Shown here in pieces: positions 35,119 through 47,176 of a stretch of DNA of 64,000 nucleotides. The notes below the pieces were generated by a model. It searched no databases. It was given only the letters and a program-made list of their open reading frames with translations, and was not told the origin of the DNA. The first letter of the stretch is position 1. Every line of letters begins with the position of its first letter. The DNA comes from Neospora caninum Liverpool. Its lineage: Eukaryota > Apicomplexa > Conoidasida > Eucoccidiorida > Sarcocystidae. The stretch covers positions 930,001 through 994,000 of the forward strand of contig NC_018389.1 of assembly GCF_000208865.1 (NCBI RefSeq). The letters are read 5' to 3'. The position numbers and the translations under genes are program-made.

Positions 35119-36146
35119 TACAAAGTGTGCCACCCTGTCGGACAGTCCGCTGTCCTCTGCTCCGATGTTGTACGGATCGAGATTTCAACTGAAAACAAGA
35201 AACCAGTCCCACTGGAGACGCGAAATGTATCCCCGTCCGCCAAGCTGCATAGTCAACTCGGTAAGAAGAAAATCGAATTGCGGGTAGGCATTTCCTTTAC
35301 CGAAAAAAAAGCATCGTTCATACGTTTCAATTGCTTCCAGACAACGCTCCATTCTTCTTGCTGAAGATATGTCGTTGATGTATTCGTGACGAAAACTATG
35401 CTTCTATCCCGGCACTGTCGCATTCTAAGAACTGCATCTATCCGGTACGCAGCTCTACCTTGCACACTCGCCAGCAACGACTTCCTGCAGCTCGAGCACT
35501 ACGTAAATATGCATGCTTCCCTCCTCGAACAGCGGCTTTTTGGGGGAAAGGAGAGCTGCTTCATCCATGTGCAGTCAACGAGGTTCAGACGCGACTGCTG
35601 AAGAAACACTCCTTTTCAATCCGTCTGTCCATAGATGGTCACGAGTTCAGCGAAGGGTTGGAGGGCGACGTATCCCTAGGCGACGTTTTCAACAGGGCCC
35701 CCGTTTGTGCCTGTAATCTGTGTGCTGTCGAGAAGGCTGGGACAAGCAGAATCAGACTGGCACTTCTGGTCCTTCGCCGGTTCATGTCTCAGGGCTGTGG
35801 CCATATAACAAAGGGCGGCGAAGACTCCCCGGAGAGCCTTCAATTCTGCTCGTTTTGGAGGTGGCAAGCCGTTACTTTCCTCCGCTTTCTTCTCTGCCTT
35901 CTCTCTTGGTCCTTCTGTCGTCGCTCTAGCTTTCTCCGCTTGATCTCCGAACTCACCAGCCCTACTCTCTCTTCGTCTTCTCCGTCTCTTTCTCATCCTG
36001 CCACTTCCCACAGGTCGCTGCGCGTCCTCATCCGCCTCCACTGCTCCTTCACATTGTCTCCTTTTTTCTGCTTCTGGATCACCTTTCTTTGTCCAGTCTC
36101 TTGTCTGCCACCGAGAAGCCATCCCAATCTTTTCACGCTCAACTAG
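35119..36146 (+). CDS. Possible plus-strand gene fragment, unknown function, overlapping the minus-strand gene 3' end
   Basis: Two exon-like segments fit together: 35119-35260 (acceptor ATTTAG, donor GTAAGA, phase 1) and one starting at 35491 (acceptor CTTCCTGCAG). They read as one protein-like frame containing SAVLCSDVVRIEIST, then HSFSIRLSIDGHEFSEGL and CACNLCAVEKAG. The frame stays open to 36146, but beyond about 35780 it is simply the antisense of the pyrimidine-rich 3' part of the minus-strand gene and looks non-coding, so the true end is unknown. No start codon, upstream exon or known domain was identified. Confidence 0.25.
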
Positions 36147-39100
36147 CGGTGAGTCTCTCGTGCCGCTCTCGCGCGCCACGCGGAGACGAATGCGGAGAGG
36201 TCCGGAAGCGATTGACGGTTCCGGAGGGGAAGAACACGAACAAACTGCGGAGACAGAATCTGGCGAGGAGCTAGAAGACAGCAGAGGCGAGCGAGAACCC
36301 TCGGCGGCAGAATACGATAAAGATGTTCGAGAAGGGCAACCGCGTGGAGAACAGATGGGTGGCGAAGAAACAGGAGAACATACTGGGAGACGGTCAGATG
36401 GGGACAGTGCTTGCTGTCGAGGGACACTGAGGAGACCCTTATTGCTCGCGCCGCTTCCGTACATTCGAGCCACTGCACTGTGGAGAGATTCAAGCTGACG
36501 CGGAGGGAGAACGGGAAGAGGCGTCACCACAGTTCTCTGAGGAAAAGCTTCGCCCTTCTCCCGTTCGCTCTGCTCGTCTCTTCTCACCCTTCTTCCACTT
36601 GTGCTGAGTCCGCACTCCGGCCCACTTCTGTTGAAGCTTGCTCTCGCTCGGCAGCCACGATCTTCAGTCGGTGCTCCGTTATCCCCTGAGCAGCGGCCAG
36701 CCTCAGCAACCTCGGTCTTCGAATGCATGCCCCGCATTGTTTCTCGTTTGTCTTGTTTCTCTCCCTCAGTCCGTTCTTTTGCCGTGTGTCCCTTTGCGCT
36801 AAGGATCGGGTCGAGACACGAGCCACTGTGAGCTTTCATGACTGCTGCATACGGCAAGAGCCCTTGGAAAACCCCCGACTTGTCGTAGACGTGGTAGGCG
36901 GGGAGGAGAAGTTGCTCCTGGGTCAAGTCGTAGACGGCCTGAACCATGATGACTGCTCCATTTCCCTCGTCCCCTTTCTGCTGCGGGCGTGGACAAGCGA
37001 ATGCAGCTTTGGCCGGATCCGCTTTGCTTTTTGGGCCTCCGCGCTCTGCTGTCTCGCGCACCCCTCTCTCACATATGTTCGTTCCCTCCCCTTCCTTTCC
37101 TCTCTCCTTCTGTTCGTGTGCTTCGCACGGTCCCGAGTCTCCCCCCTTTTCTCCTGCCTCTGTCGTCTGTGCTATCCCCTCGTTCTCTTGTGACGCTACC
37201 TCTTTTTCTTCGAGATCACCCCCATCTCTTTCTCGTGTCCCTCCCGTCTCTTCTGGTCCGGCTTCCTGTTCTCGCTCGTCTTCCTCAGCGCGTGGAGAGG
37301 AACTCTTCAGGGCATCCAGCAACGCAACCGACGCGGGCACAGCCGGACTCGCTGCCTGCTTGGGCGTTCCGTCCCCCCCTGTTTGTTTCTTCCTCTCGGC
37401 TCGCCCCAGACTCGTCGCAACGTCTTCCGGAAGCAGCGTGCACGGCAGCGGCAAGGTGGCAGAAAGAAACAGTTGGCAGTCGATAACCTCTCGACCTCCT
37501 TCCTTTGGTTCGCACTCGTGACACTGGGATGTCTCGCCGGAAGGTGGATAGGAATGCGGCACACGTGCAGAAGGAAACGAGGACGGAGGGACGAAAGGCA
37601 GAAGAAAAGAATAAGATGGCAGAGTTGAGGGTAAGGAAGAACAAGCGGAAGGGCAAGAAGAGGGAGGAAATGGAGGTGAAGAGGAGGGAGAGGAACAAGG
37701 TGCAATGGGCGCCCACGAGGCCAAGGTGGAGGAAGGAATCGCTTTCTCTCTTGTCTGTGGCCGGAGTCTACCAGGAACGAAGCTTTTCGAAGACAAAGAA
37801 TACCCTTCTCTCCCCTCTTCTCTGTGACTTCCAGAGCCTCGCGAGGGAAATGTCTGATACTTTTGCCGGCCGCTCGCCTTCCGGTGACATCCGTGTCTCC
37901 AATCTCTGTCCTCTTGGTTCTTATCTGCTCTCGTTCGAAAAATACCGTTTCGATCGACCACATCACATTTACCCGCGTGGACCCACGCGGCCCTGCCACT
38001 GTCCTCGTCCTCGTTCTTCACCTTTTCTTCATTCTTCCGCGCGGTAGTCTCCGTCATTTCTCTCATCTCTTGCGAGTCCGACAGACTCCGAAGCTTGCCA
38101 GCATTCTGCGTTTCGCCACGAGAAATCTGAAGAGACGGAGAAAGCGCCGAAGAGGATCTCCTCGACGTGCTTTGCACCTCTTTCTCTCTTCCTGGTTGCC
38201 GCTCCAAAGGCGACCGCCGCTCCGATCCGCGAGAAGGCTTCCACTCCAGCATCCTTTCCGCGTGCTCATGGAGAAACCTCTCTCGGGCATCAGTTTGGAC
38301 CGGAAGACAGTCAGTTAAGGAACCCACACGCGCATGGCTCCTCTCAAAAATCACAGCGCATGCCACTTCTTCCTGCTTCCGATAATGGCTCGAATCGTCC
38401 GTAGTCTTCTTCTCCGGTTCGTGCTCCCGCTCTCCTCGGCAGTCTTCCTGTTCTCTTTCGCTCCTTTCCGCGTGCGTCTTGCAAGTCGAGAAAGGGTGAG
38501 ACACGCACGCTGCGCACTCACACGGAGACCCGCTGTCCAGCCCAGCCGGCAAACCTAGCTGGTCGCATTCCCTCTTCTCTTTCCCACAATCTCGCCCGCG
38601 AACAGCCACCGAAGCTCCGGCCCGTGACTCGCTCTTTGCCTCCAGGAGAGAAGGGAAATGCGTTTCATAGCAGAAGTGTGCGTCTGTGCCTTGTTTCGAG
38701 GGCGCGGACGCATCAGACACGCTTTCCGTAGGCGAAGACTTCCCGCATGCACACAATTCGTCTCCTTTTCCTCTTTCCTGCGAAAGAACATTCCCTCGAT
38801 CTCTCGACTCCCTTTCCGGCAGACGCGAAGAGAAAGCGGCCCCGTCGACTGCCGAGGACGGACACGAGAGCGAGGTAGAGGCGGAGATCAAAGGGCCGAG
38901 AGAACCCGACGCTGAACGCGCGGCAGAGCACGGCGGAGAGCGAGACGGACTCAGGCCGTCACCAGACGGACAAGAGGAACCTACACCACAGACTGGATTT
39001 TGAGGCGTCACACCATTCTTGGCTCTTGTCACCGCTTTTCTCTGGGAGTCATCCGGGTTCGCCTTCCTCTTGTCAGACCTCAAGGCCGAGAAGGATCCTG

Positions 39101-40985
39101 AAGGCGAGACAGATGCATGCCAGCCCCCTTCTTTTCTGTGCGGTGTAGCAGGTTCGGACGACCTCGGGATTCCACGCGTGGACTTGGCCTCCCGGCTTAT
39201 CCAGGACACTGGATTTGGGCAACGGCGGTAACGCCACAGGCCTCCGGCTGGTGCTGCGGGGAGCAACAGGGGCGAGACCGATCGAGGGCGAACGGAGACA
39301 GGACGCGAGGTCTCATCCCCTTCCGACCTTTCCGTGGGCGGCGAAGATGGAGACGGGGGAAGGGTACTCGGAGAAGAGGAAGACGGCAGCGACATGGCCA
39401 TGGACGACAAAGACAACGAACTGGCTCTGAGAGAAGACCGTTGGAGAGATGCAGGAGAAGACAGGCACGAACGCGCACGGCCAGATATACTTGCAAGAGC
39501 AAGAGGCGCATCAGCGGTGTATGGATCAGGTGGATACGAAGAATGAAGGCAAGAAACACACCCTGAAGCAGACGAGGACCAGTTTCCCTTGATTTCTTCT
39601 GGAATGGACAACTGCGGGGAGTGTTCCTCGACTTTGTCTCCTGATTTCCCGACCTTCCACGTTCGACCGAAAGGCAGGGCGTCTACACGCCCGTCTGCAG
39701 TGCTGCTTCTTGCTTCTCGCGGAACAGAGGCATCTCTGAAGACCAGAGAAAGACAGGAAAACCCCGAAAAAAATAGAGAGAAAGACGAAAACACAGTCAG
39801 GAAGAAAACACAGCTTCTTCGAGCACATGCCGCCAGAGACAGCGGGTCAGTCTCCCGACTGAGAACCTGCCACAGCAGAGGCATCCGACGGCGTGCCGCC
39901 ATGCATGTAATCTAACTACACTTGCGTGTCTACGCCTATTCCTCTTTGTGCGTGTTTGAAAAACTGCTATCGGCGTGGGAGATCCGCAGCATAACGGACT
40001 TAAAGAACGGTTCGGTGGATCGGAATTCTTTTTCTCACCGTTGCTGGCCTCTGCTCTGATTTGAAACTACGCGACTCGCCACTTCGCAGCGCTTGGTCTC
40101 TTCCTTCTCTTTCTGGTCTCTCCCTCTCACGGTGGGACCCAATGAGGCTGCGACACGCCCTGCGTCTCGCCCGCCTCGAGACTGGGGCGCACCCAGTGTA
40201 CGCGCTGTACGTGCGTTGGCGAGTAGCGGGCAGCCGCACAACGAGCCCTCTCCCTTTGCCTCGGTGTCTCTCCCGCGGCTCCTGTGCCTGTCTGTACTCG
40301 CCCCATCGTTGCGGACAGAGGAAAGGTGACTCTCTTGCTTGCCTTCTGAGTCCCCTGCGTCGCTGTGTTGTGCGGCAAATTCTCGATCCCGAGCGCGTTC
40401 CATAGAAGCGGCAGAACACCCCTCGTCTGCCATCCCCTCGTCGAGCCCAGACGACGAACGAGGACAGAGCTTGCCTGCGCGTGCACCTGGCTTCGAGGTA
40501 CATTGACCGACACTAGGCTCGCCGTGTCGCCATGCCCCGTGACTCACGGAGGCCGGCGCGCGACTGGCGGCGAAAGGCCCAGAAGGCGTCGCCAGAGGAT
40601 GTCGCGCATGGCCGGGAAAGAAGCAGCCACTAGGGCCGTTGCGACGTGGACGGGGCGGAGAGGCGGATCCATCTCTTGCCACTCCAGGTGACAGGGACGA
40701 GGCGCACATATAGGACGCGCTAGACAGACACTCGAGGGAGACGGGGGGGCAAAGAGACGGAAGAAAAGGTGAGAAGTGACCAGAGCGCGGGCTTCCGGAC
40801 GGCTGAATCGCAAAGAGCTGACGGGGACTCGAAGCAAAAAGGAGCGAGACTGCGTCCGAATCGGAATGGCTTCGCCTTGCTTTGCGACCGGACCTAAATG
40901 CGTGTTTTTCTGCCTTGCTCTCCGTCCTCGTCGCGCTAAGATGGGAACCGTCGTTGGGCGCCAAAAACGAGGGCGACGGCCTCAT
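35676..40985 (-). CDS. Large disordered protein of unknown function, two exons
   Basis: Exons 40985-40039 and 39735-35676 join in phase 2 across a 303-bp intron (donor GTGAGA; acceptor TCTTCAG after a long pyrimidine tract), giving CG|A = Arg and a protein of 1668 residues. Without splicing, the exon-1 frame stops at 40035, which supports the intron. The ATG at 40985 (MRPSPSFLAP) is the first in this frame near the 5' end. Most of the protein is low complexity: Ser/Pro-rich, then Glu/Arg/Lys-rich, with many casein-kinase-like acidic Ser clusters. One ordered-looking block lies near residues 1290-1330 (VIMVQAVYDLTQEQLLLPAY, then LLPYAAVMKAHSG). A second lies near the C-terminus (PPPKRAELKALRGVFAALCY). 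Neither is recognised. A basic KRRRRRR run near the end suggests a nuclear location, which is inference. Confidence 0.75.
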
Positions 40986-43900
40986 GGTCCGCACCGTCGG
41001 GAGATGACACTAGCAACTTTTTGGCCAAAGGGCAGCATGGAAAGAAAATACTAGACTGCGCCCAGAGTGGCGAAGCAAGAGAAAGGACAGTGCATTGAGC
41101 TCGCTTCTTCGCATGCTATTTGAGCACCCGCGCACGGGGAGGAGACCGGAACTCGGCGCCAGTGAGAGGGTAGGCGGGACGGCACAAAGGGAAAATGCGT
41201 GGCTGCGGAGAACGCCAAGTTGCGGCCAAAATGGAGCTATCACAGCGGGAAAACCCGACGACTGGCTAGAACGGGTGAACGGATGTCGGAGGTGTGCGAC
41301 CAAGGGGATGGGACGAGAAAGACCGACATTTTGTGCTCGCCGATGCCCCGGGAATGTGTGTCCCACACTGCTTCGACAAAATGTAGATATAAACGTCTCG
41401 AACAGACACGGAAGACAGATGTGCGCGCGCCGGTGAACAGCGAAAAACTCTAGCTAATGTAGAGGTCTTCAAAGCTGGTCAGCTTGGCAGGAAAGAAGGC
41501 ACGGACTGGATGGGGAGAAAACATACCGTTAGAAACGATATCTGGTCTCTAGACGCCAAGACATTAGGCATCAGAAGTACCTGGTTCGCTATGCGAGAAG
41601 CTGCGCCCGGTGTCGTCGAAAGTTTGGAAAGAAGCTCGCGCAGAAAAGCGCCTTCCCGAAGTCGTCGATTCTGGCGGTCGAAAAAAAACCCGAAACCAGC
41701 CGACGAAGAATTGAGACAACGCGTGCTACCCACGGCGGTTGTTTTTGGGATCGGGACGTCTAGAAAGCATTCCCAACCATTGGACCTCCGACAGCAAGGA
41801 AACGCCCATACACACCTACAGGCGAATCGCAATTAAACGTGGATGCAGGCGAGTTTCCGAACTAAGGAGCATGCAGCAAATGCTTGGCAGAAGGACGAAA
41901 CCTCGTCGGCTTCGTGTTGAAACGAGTGAGACTACACACACTTTACGGAGACAATTGACACTCGGAAAGGGAAACATTCACCTTCAAGCAACGCTACATG
42001 CTCCATAAGAAGGCAGTCAGAGAGAGGGAGTGGAAACAGAGGGAAAGAAAAGGAAAAAGAAAGAAGAAAACGCATTCGAGGGGGTTTCCTTTCTCCACTT
42101 CGGGAGGGCGACATGCCACAGACACGCGTTCGCCGCACGGGTTTCGTCTGCTGAGTGCCACTGTACGCATTCACAAGAACCTATGGAGGTGCAAAGAGGT
42201 TTAGCTAGCCAAGAATGGAACTGAATTTTAGATTAAAAGCAATTGCTATACGCAAAGTTGTCAGCAAAGAAAGACAGTCTAGGCGTGGTGACCACACCAC
42301 AATGACCCGAGGAGCCCCAAACAGACTCAGCCGGCCTGATCAGATGAAAGGTGGGAGGGAGGGGGGCACATGGCGGGGAGGGGGTGGTGATCTGACCGCC
42401 TTAATCGCAGACGCCTGTTACGCGACAGTTAAGTATCGGTCACTTTTTTTCAACATGGAGGAGCGCGGCTTTGCAGTCTGCTTTTTTACACGAACCGATG
42501 ATGAAGCCAGAACTGCAGTAAGCGAGAGAAAGGCGCAAAGAGAGCACATTTACTCAAAGTAAAACTTTTGCGTATTCGAGGCTGTCGACGAAGATAAAAA
42601 ATCAAACGTTTGCGGAAGAACAGCCATCTTCGTTTAGAACAGGCTGCCAACGTACACAAAATAAACTGTACACTCAAGATGAGAAAGAAGAAACCGCCTA
42701 GAACCTGCCCATTTTGCTTACTTGTTATTTTCACGCACTATAGGGTTTGTCGTCTCCAGAAATTTACAAGTCCCAGGTCCCGAATTACTCAAAATCACTG
42801 ACCCCCCCAAAACCTTGGGCATGCCAATAAAACAACACTGTCGTTACTTTTCTCAGTCACCGGTCCCGAAACTGCACTGCGAGATGAACAGGCGGTCTCT
42901 CTTTTCTTCGGCTGTCCTGACATGCAGCTTGATTGACTGTTACACGTCAAGGGCTTTCCTTTACGGGAAAGCATGGATATTCTAATGTAATCGGTAGGAA
43001 CGTAACGTGTCCTGCTGATGGCGGATCTGTTTCTGATCCGCTATAAAGTCGACAATAGACGAATTTTTTTTTGCCGTAATGTGTGACTCCCAAAGAGTTA
43101 GGATCAGGGAAGAAAGCATATGCGTGGTGAGGCTGCCGCATCTAGCATCGATCTCCATGCCCTAATGGGTAATGCACCTACCTGATACAGCGATGCATGT
43201 TAGGGGGAACGGCTAGTCTTTTTTCCTGTTGACTCGGTGGGATATCGCATCGCTTTATATCCATCAGTTCCATGACACTCCGGACACAGCGGCGGCCATC
43301 CCATACTATGCGTTCCTCACTCCCCTGAGGGGCGACGACTTGCCGCTTTGCGTCCACAGATATCGCGCAAAATATCAGTGGTAAAAAATGTTAGTGAGTA
43401 GGCGTCTCCGTTCCTAGGATGCATGCACCTGGGCAACTCAACTGCATTGGGAAAAATGCTCCGGATCGTCCGGCTAATAGACGCAGGCCGAACTGGGACA
43501 GCAACTAAGTAGGTCAATTCGGGATTTCCAGTCTTGTTTCATACATTAGAAGACCGACGCTGTGAGGGTGTGTCGTCCAGTTCTCCGTTGCGCGATGGGT
43601 GTTTTTGGTCTGTGCAAGCGTCGGAACCGCTCCCACGCGAAATGCCTAGAAAAGAACTGGCGAAAAGCTTCACATGATTGACACTCGGTGTCATGTGCCA
43701 AATGGTATCCCTCTTGAGCAGCAATGGTGAGATATGCCCGTGCCTTCCATATGGCGTGGTTGGGTGTCACTAAGCTTTGCGCATCAGGAATCGAGTTTGG
43801 TTCTGATATGATCAGTCCCATGAATGACCAAAAACAGACACTACACAAACTTGTTTCCTCCGTAGCCTATTCCGCAAGACGACATTCCTCATACACCGGC

Positions 43901-44366
43901 TTTTGAAGACATCGGCGGTCTTGGAATATTCAGAACAGCTGTTTTACCAGTTCCCTTTCAGTGTTTGATCGCAGCAGCTACCCCTTGAAATGCCTAGAAC
44001 ATTCCAATGTGACGAATCACCGCCCTCTTCCTTCTTCAACAGAAGAAACTTCAATCACAGTACACGTCAGAAGAGAGCTTGCCGCTAGTCCTGATGAATA
44101 GTTTCCGTCCGACATTGCCAGCATTGCGGCTGCCTTCTTTCGATGCCATCAGGCGGCTAGCCACAGTAGTAACGGTTCCAGCGCGAGCGGCGGTTGAACA
44201 TTCAAAAGTCGCACTTCCCGTAGGGGCCAAGGCAAAACGAATGCAAACCTGACTGTGTGTTGGAGACTATTCCAGTGTATACGTACCCACATAAAACCGA
44301 AACGGTTGATGGGTCCATGCAGAGCCGGTCTTAGTTTGTGTGTGTGAGATCGTCGTCTTCTATCAC
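40986..44366. other. Intergenic region between the 35.7-41.0 kb gene and the Tyr-rich gene
   Basis: About 3.4 kb. It should contain the promoter and 5' untranslated region of the minus-strand gene. I see no supported gene. A minus-strand frame at 41832-41479 looks mildly protein-like but has no recognised domain. A G-rich tract at about 42350-42390 has several runs of four or more G. Confidence 0.45.
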
Positions 44367-44373
44367 TGAGACG
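44367..44373 (+). promoter_or_regulatory. TGAGACG promoter-type motif upstream of the Tyr-rich gene
   Basis: Exact match to the A/TGAGACG element of Toxoplasma promoters, 122 bp upstream of the ATG at 44495, a typical distance. Confidence 0.55.
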
Positions 44374-44494
44374 ACACGGGAATGAACAGGACACCTTTCT
44401 GGGCTGAGTTCCCTTCGGAGGTGGCTCGACAAGCAGCGCAAAGAATTTTGAATCATTTTTTCTTCTTCCACGTATTCCCCCATACACACGAGAG

Positions 44495-44970
44495 ATGAAG
44501 ATATGCGTTGTACATTTGACCCTATTCCTAATCGCACTTCAATTCGTGGGAGCAGCTCAGGCTGACCACAAACAGCATGCTTCACCCCCGCTAGTTCACT
44601 CTCAGGAGGCCTCCGAGGTAAGTGAATTGTGGAATAAGTTTACTCTGGAGCCTTTCCCACTTCAGCGTGCCCAGTAGTGCACGAATCGTGCGGTGACGGA
44701 ATAGAAACGCCCTCCATTTTTCTACGTTCTGTGTGAATACAGGCCCCGTCGAGCGTGCTAGAAGTACCGAAAGACGCGGAGACGACAGCGGAAGAGCCAG
44801 ATTCTCTTGCACTTCGCGGTGCGGCGAGCTCGCGAAACGAACGCCGTAAAAGGGGATGGAATTACGATAGGCAAACCTCAGGCTACTACGGCTTCCCGTA
44901 CGGCTATAGCTACTATGGACACCCATACGGAGTGGCGTATGGCCGTTCGTGGGGGTACCGGCGATTCTGA
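44495..44970 (+). CDS. Small secreted Tyr/Gly-rich protein
   Basis: Exons 44495-44617 and 44743-44970 join in phase 0 (donor GAG|GTAAGT, acceptor ATACAG) to give 116 residues. Residues 1-23 form a clear signal peptide (MKICVVHLTLFLIALQFVGAAQA). The middle is Ser/Glu/Ala-rich. A basic cluster (ERRKRGWNYD) precedes a C-terminal tail of about 35 residues in which roughly one third are Tyr, with Gly and Pro between them, in units such as YYGFPYGYSYYGHPYG. Short Tyr-rich secreted proteins are known in coccidian oocyst walls, where dityrosine cross-links form, but dense-granule proteins with similar size also exist, so the role is open. A TGAGACG motif lies 122 bp upstream. The RRKR site could be a processing site, separating an acidic propeptide from the Tyr-rich tail; that is inference. 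Confidence 0.8.
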
Positions 44971-47176
44971 TACGCTCCACAGTCGTTTGCTTTTGTGGCC
45001 CGAAATGTGAAGCGTGCGGGCGGGTCTGTATTCCGAGCTATGTGCTTATGCTGAGTGGTAATTCGTAGGGAAAAAAACTAGCAGTGCTGATTGGCACTTT
45101 CTTCTAAAAGGAGACATTTGTAATGGCTACGGATTCCAAGCAAATGTGGCATCCGGTCTTGAGGTCCCCTGCCTCATCCCGTGATGGTAGGCATGATATG
45201 CCTGTATTTGTTGCACAACCGAGCACACCTGTACAGAAGCGGGTTTGTTGGCTTCTATAGTAGAGATCACTCGAGTGTTGGTTTCCCTCGAGGATAACAG
45301 ACCTGCCGGTATAGCATTGGGAATCGAGGCAGTGTAAACTTTGCAGAGCAGTTCGCTAGGCAGTTTGGGGCCGTATTTATATTTCACTGGGTGAGATCCA
45401 GGATGGTGCTTCCTTGATAAGAGATCTGGGCGACGATTTTCAAAGCCCAGCGTAACACCGACTTGTTAATAGATTTTTTGGGCAGTCTTGCGGCCTTTGT
45501 TGGCGAGAGCGACACTTGCCTCAGGTAACAGCTGTCGGTGTAAAACCGCTCGTCCCGCTGTTCACCTACCAACAGACTGTACGGGGTTAAAAAGAACGAT
45601 TCTGCCGTGTGAAACAGTGAAACATACACGAGCTGAGAACATATTACAACTTCACTGAGTTGAGCGAAGAGCCTCTGACTTCCATTCAGCTGCGTATCCC
45701 TCAGTCTGGTGGGCTGAAGCCTTCACTGAGAACTTGTTTTATTACAGAGTGAAGCACAGCTGCGTCCTTCGTTTTATAGCCCATCTGCCAAATGGATGCC
45801 ACACGCCTTCCTGAACCCAAGAGATCCGAAAAGATCAGCGTTCCGGAGCAACTGTGAACCGTAGTGTCTTCGTAAACTTTATGATGTAATGCCAAGATCT
45901 TCACATGACAGGGATGTTTCTTTCTAAATCTCTGTAGGAAACAAATCATCCGTAAAGCGTTCTTGGTCATTAACTCGCGTGTGCGCGTCTTTCGGACGGA
46001 CATCACGCAGACAGTATACGCGAAGTCTGTATTGCGTTGCTTCCGCTGCACATCTTTCAGTGCTAGCGTGCAGTGAGGGAGGGCGCAAAGTCGGTTTCCC
46101 AGCGAGCGTGGTCCGGGCGATTCAAGGACTTTCGTTGGATTCTGTAAAACAAAGAGGCTGATGGGGTTGAGGCGAAGAACCCCATGGTAAAAAAAGAATC
46201 CCCAGTTCCGTAAACGCCCCAGTAAAAACACAAGACTAGGCAGTTCCCTTCCAGGTTGAGTCTTTGCATCAAGCGGCAAAGCTGTCAAAATCGCGACGAG
46301 ATCGCGCTTGAGGGACACTGCAGGTCAAAGAAGACCTTGTCTTGAAAAAGATTTTCTTTGACCTATTGAATCAAGTTTGACGGCGAAAACGTTTTCGCTG
46401 CCGCGTCTTTGCAAAGCCCAACAGACACACACAAGCTGTTCTCCGCGTCTGCTTGTGGAGGTTCTGTTCGTCGTGCACACCAAGAGGAAAAGCCGCCGAC
46501 TCTCTCTGTACCACAAACACGAGCCTCGTCCAGAACCTCAACGCATAGATCAATGAAAGGCAGACGAATCTACTTTTATTGCCTTGTGGGTTTTCGTGCG
46601 CATTCCCCTTCGCCCTCGACAATTTGACTGTTTCACCCTCCCTAGTGTAACCGGCGTGTCCAACTGTTGACGGCGTTCGTATCGGGCGATGCCCGCCCTG
46701 AGCACGAGAGAAGGCGTCGAAACCCCGTATCAGATGTTCACTTTCTTCGTTGATTCGTTTTCAAAAGCGAGAAACAGTCGCTCCCTCGCTGTTTTTTTCT
46801 CGATCTCGGTTCCCAGCATCCCTTACTAATGTAGGTTTATTATCAGAGATTCGAGCCTTAAATACCCGAATGTTGATTCTTCTCCGTTCATGGAAATCAA
46901 AAGAGCTTTCGGGAAGTTAGCGTCTAAAACATATAACCGAGTATCTATAAATAATCCTGTCTCCGAGAGTAGACAAGGCATGCCCGGAATAGACTCAGGG
47001 ATACACTCAGGTGACCGTGGCACCTCGGCTCCGCGCGGTGTCCGCCCGCTGGGCGCAAATGAATCCGGAGGAATTGGCACGTGGTTCTTCCTTTCCTTCG
47101 TGTCTTGCCTGTTCCGTTCCTTCTTTCTTGTGCGCTGACCTCTCCCCTTTCTCAAAAGTTTAATCGTCTCAAAAAA
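44971..47176. other. Intergenic region before the AK9-like gene
   Basis: About 2.2 kb with no supported gene. A minus-strand frame at 46318-45701 (205 codons) has no domain or signal I recognise. The right part should include the promoter of the gene starting at 47177. Confidence 0.5.

Noticed and set aside
41479..41832. 117-codon minus-strand frame upstream of the 1668-residue gene
   Set aside because: It could be a 5' exon, but no in-phase splice to the exon starting at 40985 was evident, and that exon has its own ATG.
45701..46318. 205-codon minus-strand frame
   Set aside because: No signal, domain or splice support; composition resembles intergenic DNA around it.
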